Positions 54,691-64,000 of a stretch of 64,000 nucleotides of DNA are shown piece by piece. The position numbers were made by a program, and so were the translations under genes. How positions within the stretch are numbered: the first letter of the stretch is position 1; every line of letters starts with the position of its first letter. This DNA is from Cephalotus follicularis. Lineage: Eukaryota; Streptophyta; Magnoliopsida; Oxalidales; Cephalotaceae. The notes beneath the pieces are model-generated. The model saw only the letters and a program-made list of their open reading frames with translations, did not search any database and had not been told where the DNA came from. The stretch is from contig BDDD01002138.1 in assembly GCA_001972305.1 (NCBI GenBank), forward strand, positions 67,555 through 131,554. Reading direction: 5' to 3'.

Positions 54691-55197
54691 CTCTGTTTGG
54701 TAATACTGTGAGATAAAGTACTGCGAGAAAAAATGTTATAGGATGGTGATGTGGATAAAAGTGTTGTGGGAGAAAATTGTGCTGTGGCTAAAGCTGTTTG
54801 GTAATGTTGTACGAGAAAGTGCTTTCTGACAAAATGTGTATTATTTATATATTTGATAAATATTTTTATGACATTGTTGTAAATGCATAAATTTATTAAA
54901 ATATACATAATAATGATAGTATTTATAATTTGATTATTTATTTGTTTGTTTATTTTTTTTACATATTTATATAATGTAACATTTTGTTTGTTATGCTTAA
55001 ATAAAAATACTCAAGAATTGTAATTATATTAAAAAATACAAATTAACATGAACTTAATTGTACTAATTATATTAATAAATAGTCAAGAAATGAAATAACT
55101 AATCTCTATATTCAAAAACACATTACAATGCGATACATTTAACTGATCTCAGTTTAATTAAAAATAGGCAAGATATAAAATAACTAACGAAATGCCA
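54691..55197 (-). mobile_element. Harbinger-type end with GCT(C)TGTTTGGTAA repeats
   Basis: GCTCTGTTTGGTAATACTGTGAG at 54690 recurs in diverged form as GCTGTTTGGTAATGTTGTACGAG at about 54800. CTGTTTGGTAA words are common at the ends of plant Harbinger and related DNA transposons. AT-rich non-coding text fills the rest up to the transposase end. Confidence 0.45.
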
Positions 55198-55830
55198 TTA
55201 TACTACGAGTAGCCTTTCTGATATACGGGTAGCCTCACTTTGAACATCTTGGATTTCATCTGCATCTTCAGGGTCATGAGTATCAGATGTTTCAAAGTTT
55301 GTATCGTGTATGTTATTCCTCTTAGTAAAATTATGTAATACCATCGTTGCCGCTACAATTTTCACTTGTTTGTTGTATGGGTATGAAGGCATTGATTTTA
55401 TAATCTTCAATTTTTTTTCCATACCCCAAAACTTCTTTCAATTACACTCCTGATGGATGAATGAGCATGATTCAAAATCTCTTCAAGACCTAAAGGTAAT
55501 CTCCCTCTTTGAAACTCAGGTAGATGGTATCTCTCTTCTTTATATGGTCCTATGTAGCCTTTCCTCGAAAGATATCTAGAATCTACCAAATAATATTTAC
55601 CTACAACATATTACACATATCGAATTTAAAAAGACAAAAAGAAACCACTTAAATAAGAAAAAATTCAATATTTTTAGCATAAAAAATTTTAGTATCATGT
55701 GATGTGCCTTCCCAACCTGCCCAACAAAATGTAAATTGCATGTCGAAACCACATGCCTCCATCAAATTTTGTGTTCGAATCCTTTTTTATCCAATGAATG
55801 GAATGGAATCGGCAAGACATGCAGCATTCT
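55198..55830 (-). pseudogene. PIF/Harbinger transposase, DDE core and C-terminus
   Basis: In order on the minus strand: 'RIRTQNLMEACGFDMQFTFC', then 'AGWEGTSHDTKIF' with a core Asp (about 55690-55740), 'YYLVDSRYLSRKGYIGPYKEERYHLPEF' (read as YLVDSRYLSRKGYIGPY) with a second acidic residue, and 'HAHSSIRSVIERSFGVWKKN' with the catalytic Glu (about 55410-55460). The end is 'VAATMVLHNFTKRN'. These are the hallmarks of the Harbinger DDE nuclease. A stop near 55795 and a gap near 55600-55680 break it. The N-terminus is cut by TE-H' gag at about 55840. It is not simply the missing half of the 8454-8906 fragment by position. Confidence 0.8.
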
Positions 55831-55839
55831 ATAAATTAA

Positions 55840-56450
55840 TACTTCAATTCGGAATGGAAAATGAAAGTACAATCAAATTGGCCAAATACCTTGTAAAAAG
55901 ACGTAAAATCTCAACATGTACCTTTGGCGTTGAGTAAGCATACAACCTAAAATTTGTTTCCCACCAGTGAGTGGCCTTACCACATAATCGGTACACAGCA
56001 AATCTCAGTTTATGTCTATCAGTGCATTCCATCACCTCGAAGATCTTCTCTAGATCCTGTAACCACCTCTCAACAATAGTGGCATCAAACTCCACTTTAA
56101 AACAAGGAGGATTATGTCTCATGAACCTCTCAAGGTTCCTTCCAAACCGACTAACGTCATCCTATATACCGTAAGCAGGAGCCATCTACTGAGGCTGAGC
56201 TTGAGCATACAATCTCCGCATCTCCTCCATGTTCGCTGCATTGGCAGCCATATGCTGCTGGAAGTAGTCAACGATACGGTCCATCGGATCTCTCACATTA
56301 GGTGCCGCCTCCGGAACATTCATGTTGGCAGCCTCCTGAGGAACATTATTCATTGGATCTCCCCCAAAATTTACCTCCTCGGGAACATCCTCGTCATCAA
56401 TCCTACGCCTTCCGCGTCTTCTCCGACCGCCATTTTGGTCCTATGATAAA
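55840..56450 (-). pseudogene. TE-H' gag, N-terminal part
   Basis: The retrotransposon gag domain is recognisable: 'FDATIVERWLQDLEKIFEVMECTDRHKLRFAVYRLCGKATHWWE', read as VERWLQDLEKIFEVMECTD and YRLCGKATHWWE. The upstream part (56130-56450) is a Pro/Asn-rich leader with an acidic 'DDEDVPEEVNFGGD' and a basic 'RRRGRR' start. The element stops at about 55840, where Harbinger transposase text begins. Clade assignment beyond gypsy is uncertain. Confidence 0.75.
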
Positions 56451-56558
56451 ATAGCATTAACCATCAGGAACAATCTTAAATTATCAATAAACTTTCCTTA
56501 TAGGAACACTTATTTAATTGCCAAGGATAGTATCCTAGCTAAGCATATATGGATATAT

Positions 56559-56570
56559 GCTCTGATACCA
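56559..56570 (-). other. TE-H' primer binding site
   Basis: On the minus strand TGGTATCAGAGC, an exact complement of the initiator Met tRNA end, lies four bases (atag) after the LTR. Confidence 0.88.
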
Positions 56571-56574
56571 CTAT

Positions 56575-59018
56575 TGTCACACCCCGTTTCCATTAAAGAC
56601 ATTTAGGTCATGGCAATAAACATAAATCCAGCTTATACGAAAATACGATAATTTTAAAACTTTGATTCCAATAACATCTTGCAGAAGCATTTAATAATAA
56701 GCTGAACAAGTAAACCGAATCATGCGTCCCATACCACATGATTCCATCATTTAACATTATTAAGACATTGTCAACTGACCACAAACAGAGCGTGATCAAA
56801 ATAGATCAACATCATTAATACATTAAAACAGTAATCTAAAATAAAACATATTTTAATACATTGTTTTAACATTTATTCAAGCAGATAAAGCTCCATCTCC
56901 CCTCTAATTCGGCCGCGCACGGTCGATATTCATATCACTGCATCAATCTGTAATAGTAGGGGGTTAGCCTTTGTCCTCACTCGGCTAAATCATAAGTGTA
57001 ATTCAGGGTCAATGATAATGAATGTCATGTAATGAATGCATTCATGATGCAATATATAATATATTGCAATACGTACATATATATGTATATATACATATGT
57101 ATCTATGCCAATAGGTACAACCATGCCAAATGGCTACAACCACCAAATCATCAATCATGTCTCAAAGGACAAATCAAATCAAATCGAATCGGTACGAAAA
57201 GCGCCGCCATCTCCTGGCCCTGACGTCGTACTCTTACTCCGGCCCCCGACTCCCGGGTCACGAAGCAAGGCAACAAATCAAACTAATTATGCTCGCACTC
57301 TGTATTTAGCAATCATGGTAACCCGTGTTACTTGCACTCAGTGTTTAGTAACATTGTATTTGGGCATCCCTAGCCATCTCCTGGCCCCTAGGAGAACATC
57401 TGGCCACCAGCCATCGGCGACACTCCGTCACCCCAGCCAGTACGGCATCAATCACAATCAACAAATCAATTCAAATCTAATCGTTTCCAAGTAATTTATA
57501 AAATATTGGAAATAATACATTCATTTTAAAATGTATTGCATCTTTGAAACCATGTTTCAATCCGTCAAAAACATCCATTTATCAAAATATACATTTTCGT
57601 ATCAAATAATGATTTGTATAAAATCATTTACACATTTCTAAAATGAATAAAACACTTTAGAATCATTCATATTCCAATCATCAATTCATTTCATATCAAA
57701 ATGCAATGCAAAACATATGCTCAAAGTGCAGGTCAGTCCCTACCAGTCGGCTGTCTCCCCCTTCGTAGTCAGTTGTTTTCTTTAAACAGTCGGTTGTCTC
57801 CTCTTGGCAGTCATCTGTTTCCTTCAACAGTCGGCTGTCCCATGTTTGGCAGTCGGTTGCCCCCTTAACAGTCGGCTATCTCCTTTTTTTGACAGTCGAC
57901 TGCCCCTTTAACAGTCGGTTGTTTTGTGAACAATACGCATTTTCTACATCTTCACTCACCCCAGCATTGCCATCTCAGCAAATCCGGGTAAAGTGACACG
58001 TGAACAGTCGACTGTCATCCCAAACAGTCGGCTGTGCCATCTACAGTCGGCTGCCCTCACTCGGCAGTCGACTACACAACCAGTAGGAGGTGACCTCCAT
58101 TAAAACGCATGAACAATTGACTGGCTCCTTAGCACAGTCGGCTATTTCCCTCCAGTCGTCGTCAGTTTGCACTGAACAGTCGGCTGGTACCCTCGAACAG
58201 TCAGTTGTCCTCCTGGGACAGTCGACTGCTCCTACGAGTAGTGCACAAAAACATCAGAAAATACATGCAATTCCCAATCCAATCCACTCAAAACAGAGCA
58301 TTCATCAATAGCAACACACATTCATGCTATATCACAGTCTATTGCATGCATTTCATCTATGTTGAACTTAAACCACAATTATAAAATCCCCTACCTTTGA
58401 ATTCCAAGTTAGGAATTGCAATCCGCCTCTTTAAGTCCCGGATCCGAGGCTCTCAAAGCTCCCTGGTCCGTCCAATGGCTCCAACAAGCTTGGTTCTTCC
58501 ACTGGTTTGAGCCTCCAAGCTCCCAGTTCGAGTATGGAGCATTTGAGTCTAACCTCTCTCTCACTTTTCCTCTCATTCTTCCACACAATATCTTTGTTTC
58601 TTTTCTCTTTTCTCTGTGAAATGCCGAATAATGGAGGAGAAGAAAACGTGTTTTTATGGAGAAAACGTGTTTCTCTTTCTCTCCCTGCCGACACAGTCCC
58701 CAAAATCACTCTCCCTCTGTCTTGCCAGGTCTGGCAGGACGTTTTGTTGTTTTCCTTGGCAGTTGGCTGTCCCTGCCGACAACTCCAGCCAGCTGTTTCT
58801 CCCAATAGTCGGCTGGTTCCACCCAAAGGGGTCCAGTCGACTGTCTCTCTCTGACAGTCGGCTGCCTGCCCTACTTCCACACTTACCACAATTTCTTTTA
58901 CCTCTTTTTGCAAGCTTTAACATCACAAAGTGGGAAAATCAATAATTTTCATTAATTCAAAGCATAGATTATATCGGGAAATACAATATTACATTTAATG
59001 AAAATCTCAGGCATGACA
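56575..59018 (-). mobile_element. TE-H' 5' LTR
   Basis: On the minus strand it begins TGTCATGCCTGAGATTTTC and ends AACGGGGTGTGACA, 2444 bp. It is related to the LTR end at 1-992, and it holds a large array of CAGTCGACTG-type palindromes (57745-58240 and 58750-58865). The several long open frames at 58430-58945 on both strands have no recognisable domain. Confidence 0.85.
57745..58865. repeat. Scattered palindromes, consensus ACAGTCGRCTGT, in LTR H'
   Basis: Around twenty copies of cagtcggctgt, cagtcgactgt, cagtcggttgt and close variants lie at 57745-58240, with a second group at 58750-58865. Spacing is irregular, roughly 20-40 bp. Full palindromes such as acagtcgactgc occur near 57892, 58003 and 58220. 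Its place within the LTR corresponds to the arrays in LTRs A and B. Confidence 0.8.
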
Positions 59019-59192
59019 GATGGGTGGCCTTAGGGTCTATGTATTTCTATCATTACTTCGCCTTTTTGTAAGCAAGTAATCTTTTGTAAGAAACTCTCTT
59101 TTTAGAAATATACACACAACTTATCCAAAAAAAAAATACCCTACTTAGTTTGGCTGTTCTTACGCACAACAGCTTCAAAAAGCAGTTTTTAC
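59019..59192. other. Short linker with Harbinger-like end
   Basis: No gene. TTAGTTTGGCTGTTCTTACG near 59146 may be the outer end of the inverted Harbinger copy J', comparable to CTCTGTTTGGTAA at 54692. Confidence 0.35.
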
Positions 59193-59571
59193 GTCTATTA
59201 GTATTTGGTAAAAATTGGTTTCTAAACCATGACGCAAAAGCACCTATTTTTTAGTGTTAAAAAAACAAAAGCTCAAAAGCATATTTAAGTAGTTCTTTGA
59301 GTTTATGTATTTTAAATTAAATATAATTTATCAACTATTTTTTTTAAAACATATTTTACCTTTAATGAAATTTATTGACTATTTATTTCTTATATAAGGA
59401 TTTTTAACTCAACTAACCTAAAAAAGAAGCAGTTCCTTCTTCTTCTCTTCCTCTTAAGTATGTTTTTATCATCGTTAATTTTTTTTATCTAGGGCTCGGC
59501 AAAGCTCTAGCACAAACAAACACACCACAACATCAAAAGAAGAAAAGGTGAAGAAGAAAGTTATTACCAAT
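59193..59571 (+). mobile_element. TE-J': Harbinger-like end, inverted relative to 54385-54690
   Basis: Aligned in reverse complement with the J end over about 300 bp with many small differences, so the two belong to the same family but are not recent copies. It is cut at 59571 by TE-B. No coding motif. Confidence 0.55.
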
Positions 59572-61995
59572 TGTAACGACCCGAATTTCCCTTGTACTGT
59601 TCATGCATACTTTGCACCATATTGTACTGTACGGATTTGTATTGAACCGTATCACACTGTATTGAATTGAGGTGTTCATATACCTATTGCTATTGTATTG
59701 ATCACATGCATGTATAGTCGGGATGTTTGGGCTGAGTTTCGGAGAGTTGGCGGAATCGGCTATATAAGACAATTCCTTAGCCATTTCTCTCTTTTTTTTT
59801 TCTCATTCTTCTCCATCTCACTCTATCCCTCCCCTTCTCTCTCTTGCTGAGCAGCATCCATCTTCCTCCCTAGCAGCCCCAAATGGCATCTCCATCAATA
59901 AGGATAGTGAAGTTGAAGGTTGTCGTTTGAGTGAGATAGTAGCTGATTATTGGGGGTTTTCAGCCGATTAATTGATTGGAAGCTCAACTGTTGAAGCTTC
60001 GGTTATATGTAGGACTTCCCTACTTGAATTGCCTGTTGCTTAATTGCATGATTGATTGTATTGTATAGAATTGAAAAACTATGGTTTTTAATGATATCCT
60101 CGATCTAACAGATCTAGAAGGATTAAATTGAAATTAGGAGGTTGTAACAAGTTTTACTAACCTTAAATGAGTGATTTTAACCCTTCGTTTTCAAAGAATG
60201 GTTTTAAATTAGATTTTGACTTGAGATTGGACACTTTTTTAGCACAAAAACCTACCTTGCCCAGCAAAGACATCGACCCTAGCCCATGGATGTCGATGTC
60301 TTCCGCTTTAGAATGATGTATCCTTGATTCCGTAGCAAAGAAATCGACGTCTTTCAAAAACATCGACGTCTTTGCCTTGAGATGTCATCTCCCCAGGAAA
60401 GACATCGATGCTGAACATCGATGCGCATTCCCAAGCTACTTTTATTGAATCGCGTCGACGTCTTTGTTCAAGGACATCGACATCCTTCGGCCAGATCTCT
60501 ATACAAATAGAGAAAGACATCAATGTCTTTCAAAGACGTCGATGTCCTTCTACCATTTTGAAGGAATGCCCTGATACGCATTGATGTCTTTGGCCAAGGA
60601 CATTGACACCTTTCAGGCTGAAGGGAATTTTTAACTGTTTTAAAGCTAGTTTTCAGCTCCTTTTCACATTGCCGCTTGACCGGAGCCTCACTTGAGGTAT
60701 TCAACCATTTGAAACACAGTTTTCTACAATTTTCAAAGATTGAATCGATAAATTGATAGGGTGACAGCTTGAGCCATAGGCGACGATCCAGTGACTTTCA
60801 CCAACCAGATAGATACTTCTTTTTATCTCGTTGATTCGATTGTCACCGTCTATCGGCTATTAACTGGTTGATTGATTGATTGATTGAGCCATAAGTGTTG
60901 TGAGTCTAAGTTCGGAACGTTGGACACATATTCCCATTTCTCCATTAGACATCACCACTTATTGGCATTGTATTGACAGATTGATTGTATTGTATGAATC
61001 CTATAGAGAGACCTTATGATTCGTGTCGGCATGTTAGGTTGTTGACTCTGTCTACCTATTCTGTCGATCGTATCATTTATTGAATTGTATTGACCTGCTG
61101 ATGAGCAGTATTGTACTAATTGACGATTGATGCTCCCTTAAGGTCCGTAGCTCCCTAACGATAACAGTATCTCCCTCAGTTGTAGCTCATCGATATTGTA
61201 TTGACCCAGCTATAGGCTGGAAGATCTACGAGTTCCAGACCTGATCAGTCTAAGAACAGTAGATAGATCTCCCACCTTTTTTGAAGGACTACCTTCCGTG
61301 GGATTGATCATTACTATTGATTGACATTGTACTGACCCGAGGTCGCATGCTCTATAGGATATGATTGTTTGATTGGGTGTTTTATACACCATCATTGAGT
61401 GTCCATCATTGATTGATTGTTATAGATCCTATCCATATGCTCTATTATGGGCCAGTGTCATACGGATAGTCTGATCGCCAATTGTACACATGCATTTGCC
61501 ATATCATGCATTTATATTGTACACCGCACATTTATATTGCATAGACTGTCACTGATATTGCACATTGTACATGCATACATGCTGCATTGGGTTTCTGCTT
61601 AGCCTTGTCGCTAACCCCATCCTTCGGGGTAGGGCTGTGTTGTACTTTTTATGTGCGGCATAGGTAGGGCAGCAGGTAGCAGCGGGTAGAAGGATTGAAG
61701 ATTCGGTGCGACCGCGTGACCATTTTATGTGACTGAGCTTGGATTGTAAATGTACCAACGAGTATTGTATTCAAATGTAATGTGTATTGAAATGAAATGA
61801 CCGGCATAGTATTGTAACTAAATAGTATTGTATGGAATCGTAGGGATGGAATATCGTATTGTATCTTCCGCACAATGACACGTTTTATAAAGTTTTTATT
61901 TTTCCGCACTTTTATATTACTAGTCCCAACCATTGTATTGTATATTGGATTTAGAGTAATGCCACGTATCCATCCTCTGGGCGGGGGGTGTTACA
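59572..61995 (+). mobile_element. TE-B 5' LTR
   Basis: 2424 bp, TGTAACGACCCG...GGTGTTACA. TATA-like ctatataag at about 59759-59767, followed by a CT-rich leader at 59780-59850. It is aligned along its length with 14998-17449. The palindrome array is at 60268-60610. Confidence 0.92.
60268..60610. repeat. Palindrome array, consensus AAAGACRTCGAYGTCTTT, in LTR B
   Basis: About ten copies, for example aaagacatcgaccc (60266), aaaaacatcgacgtcttt (60356), aaagacatcgatgctg (60398), aaagacatcaatgtctttc (60514) and aaagacgtcgatgtcctt (60533). The three-unit 19-bp tandem of LTR A is reduced to two here. Confidence 0.78.
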
Positions 61996-61998
61996 GAA

Positions 61999-62011
61999 TG
62001 GTATCAGAGAC
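61999..62011 (+). other. TE-B primer binding site (initiator Met tRNA type)
   Basis: TGGTATCAGAGAC three bases after the LTR, as in TE-A. Confidence 0.87.
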
Positions 62012-62177
62012 ATTGGTTGGCCTGTTAGTGAAATATATTAATGCAGTGATTGAGATTGACTGAATGGATTTACGTGATATATGTTTTTGCTTATTCATTC
62101 CATTGTTATTGGAAAAGAGATTGATATTGGAATTGAAGAGATTGTATCTAATCATCCCATTGTTTCCTTTTTTAGCA

Positions 62178-63430
62178 ATGAACAATTGGGGAAGGCGTGG
62201 CCATCGATGTGGAAGGAATGCTCCTGCTCCTGCCCCCGCTCCTGTTGTTAATGAACCGGTACCCGATAATGTTTTTCCAGAGTATGATCCCAATGGTCCA
62301 CCAGCCGGTGCTGACCCGGAGGTTTGGAGATAGCTATGTGTCACCATGGCACAGATGCATACTCTGATGGGACGCCAACATGCTCAAGTTGAACGTAGAC
62401 CAAGGAGGGAAGACATGTTGAGCCATTTCCTAAAGTTGCAGCCTCCAGCGATTGTAGGACTCCCCGATCCTACTCTTGCTGAGTCTTGGCTAGCTCAATT
62501 GGAACAGATCTTTGAGGCCATGGGATGTGATGATGAACAGAAATTGGTAATGGCAGTGTATATGCTCCAAGGAGAAGCTGAGCACTGGTGGGCTATGGTT
62601 GACATAGATTGGACAAGGAATGGTACAGCCCACTCCAGGGATGCCTTCAAAAGAGAATTAAATGCAAGGTACTACCCTCAAGTGGAGACAGACAGAAGAG
62701 AGATTGAGTTTGCTAACCTGGTTCAGGGAAGCATGACAGTTGCTGAGTATGAGGCGAGATTCATGCAGTTAGCCTGATATGCCCCATACTTAGTGGAAGG
62801 CCAAGAGCGTAGAGCAAAGAAGTTCCTTCGGGGACTAAGATTGGATTTGAGGAGGCACTTGACTCCCTTGGCATTGACCTCCATATCGGATATTTCTTCC
62901 CGAGCTATGCAGCTTGAGGATATTGCAGCTGAATCTAAACTGATGAGAGATATAGCCCGCACCAGGCCTACTCTTTCTTCTTGGCAGAGTGGTAGTGACA
63001 TTGGCAGTGCTAAATTGCATAGGACTGATAGTAGCCCCTCACCTAGTTCTCATGGTAGCAATCAGGATAGCGGGAACCCGTCCCGTTCTCGGAGGAGAGG
63101 CAGATCGAGGAACCCACGTCAAGGAGACCGATCTTCAGTACCTAGTCAGGGTACACCCTCTAGATTTTCTGGGAGCGGTAATCAGAGTGCTACGGTTCCT
63201 TGTGTGCATTGTTAGAAAACCAACCATACTTCTGAGAATTGTAGATAGTTTCTGGGCCATTGCTTGGTTTGTGGTGGTTCCGACTACATTGCTAGAGACT
63301 GTCGTCGGAGTTCTCGTCCTAGAGGATTGGATCAGACACAGTGGTCACCGCCTCCACAGGCACCGACTACCAGTGTACCGTCTTCTTCCCTTGGGACTTC
63401 GTGGCCCAGAGGGAAACAGCCTATGGGTTC
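62178..63430 (+). pseudogene. TE-B gag
   Basis: Starts MNNWGRRGHRCGRN, followed by a Pro/Ala-rich leader. A TAG at about 62331 interrupts it, and the capsid-like gag domain resumes at 62346 ('LAESWLAQLEQIFEAMG', 'MLQGEAEHWWAMV', 'LVQGSMTVAEYEARF'). A TGA near 62775 follows, then 'RAKKFLRGLRLDLRR' and a Ser/Arg-rich segment. The knuckle is CLVCGGSDYIARDC; the histidine expected at the Tyr is lost. Stops at 63213 and 63246 fit CAG/TGG-to-TAG change. Confidence 0.85.
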
Positions 63431-64000
63431 TGCTTCGACAGTTCAGGCTAGAGTGTTTTCTATGGAACCGAGTGCTATAGTAGGGTCTGATGTTGTGATC
63501 AGAGGTACCATTCGACTATTTCAACTTCCGATATAGGTTCTTATTGATCCGGGTTCATCCCATTCATTCATTGTATTGCATTTTGTCTCCCATGTTGGTT
63601 TGAGGCATGCGTACCTTCCTTTTCTTATGGAGGTTATCTACACCTCTCGGTGAGTCAGCGACCACCGATCGAGTGTGTAGAGATTGTATTGTAGAGATTG
63701 ACGATCGCTTCTTGTTAGCCGATCTTATTGTTTTATTGATGGATAGCCTAGATGTGATTCTTGGCATGGATTGGTTGTCTGCTAGCTTTGCTCAGGTGGA
63801 TTATCATCGGAAAGTAGTGGTTTTCAATCCTCCGGGACGAGTACCTTTCCGATTCCTTGTCACCTTAGAGCCATTGTTTGTTCCAATGATCTCGGCTTTG
63901 CATATGGACAGATTGTTACGACAGGGATGCCAGGGGTTTCTCGCACATATGCTCGATACAGATAGATGGCGGCCGGCACTGAAAGATATCCCAGTGGTTT
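63431..64000 (+). pseudogene. TE-B protease and linker to RT, cut by the window edge
   Basis: Text 'QARVFSMEPSA', 'IRGTIRLFQL', then the active site 'VLIDPGSSHSFI' (63538-63573; the usual D-[ST]-G is D-P-G). 'MDSLDVILGMDWLSA', 'VVFNPPGRVPFRFL' and '[15 protein letters not shown]' lead toward RT, as at 19200-19330 in TE-A. A stop precedes the active site at 63533 and a frame change lies near 63640. Confidence 0.8.

Larger units (their letters stand above)
59572..64000 (+). mobile_element. TE-B: Tekay/Del-like gypsy retrotransposon, continues past the window
   Basis: 5' LTR 59572-61995, primer site 61999-62011, gag from 62178, then protease running to the window end. It belongs to the same family as TE-A, with most differences being point changes. 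It still holds segments that A has lost (about 120 bp in gag and 16 bp in protease). Confidence 0.9.

Noticed and set aside
57745..58240. Regular short repeats resembling a CRISPR array
   Set aside because: Units are imperfect palindromes of about 11 bp with irregular spacing, inside a gypsy LTR in plant DNA, and no cas genes are present.
58431..58945. Long open frames on both strands at the left of LTR H' (up to 160 codons)
   Set aside because: They overlap each other on opposite strands inside the LTR, start in the palindrome-bearing part and show no known domain.
14998..64000. LTRs A and B as the two ends of one giant element
   Set aside because: Each is followed by its own primer site and gag in the same orientation, so both are 5' LTRs of separate insertions.

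Overview
This is plant nuclear DNA made almost entirely of transposable elements. The evidence is plant-type LTR retrotransposons (Ty3/gypsy with iMet-type and TTGGCGCC-type primer sites, Ty1/copia), a PIF/Harbinger DNA transposon with its Myb/SANT partner ORF, and plant telomere-type TTTAGGG words. A seed plant with a repeat-rich genome, probably a eudicot, fits; I cannot name a species. I see no intact host gene, no tRNA or rRNA gene and no CRISPR array.

Layout, with my own names. H (1-992) is the end of a long gypsy LTR. F (about 1850-7229) is a decayed minus-strand gypsy element interrupted by a 2.5 kb solo LTR, G (2339-4863). From about 8450 a minus-strand PIF/Harbinger element, J, carries a transposase N-terminal fragment and a Myb/SANT ORF1 that itself appears to hold a retroposed proline-rich gene fragment. 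J is then opened by two large Tat-type gypsy elements, each with a matching 5-bp target duplication: D (10620-31443, minus, TSD atatg) and E (31655-54228, plus, TSD ttaac).

The 3' LTR of D is split by C (10898-20992, minus, TSD gcgtg), a gag-protease element without reverse transcriptase. C is split by A (14998-19642, plus), a Tekay/Del-like gypsy element that lost its right half. E is split by copia element I (34043-46005, minus, TSD ggact/agact), whose own 5' LTR is split by a solo LTR, K (43040-45295). To the right of E lie the inverted J terminal sequence, a second Harbinger transposase fragment, gypsy element H' (about 55840-59018, minus), another Harbinger end (J') and gypsy element B (59572 to beyond the window).

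The most notable content is in D and E. Each carries, between integrase and the 3' LTR, a spliced gene on the opposite strand to gag-pol. The two genes share gene layout, a 75-nt intron, a TATA-like box about 240 bp upstream of the start, a domain resembling the Pfam 'putative gypsy type transposon' family, and an N-terminus MARxKQTxR that closely resembles the histone H3 tail. A second theme is that long LTRs of unrelated families (A/B, K, H') each carry arrays of short palindromes around a TCGA core with family-specific arms. A third is a dense two-orientation cluster of telo-box motifs in the leader of copia element I.
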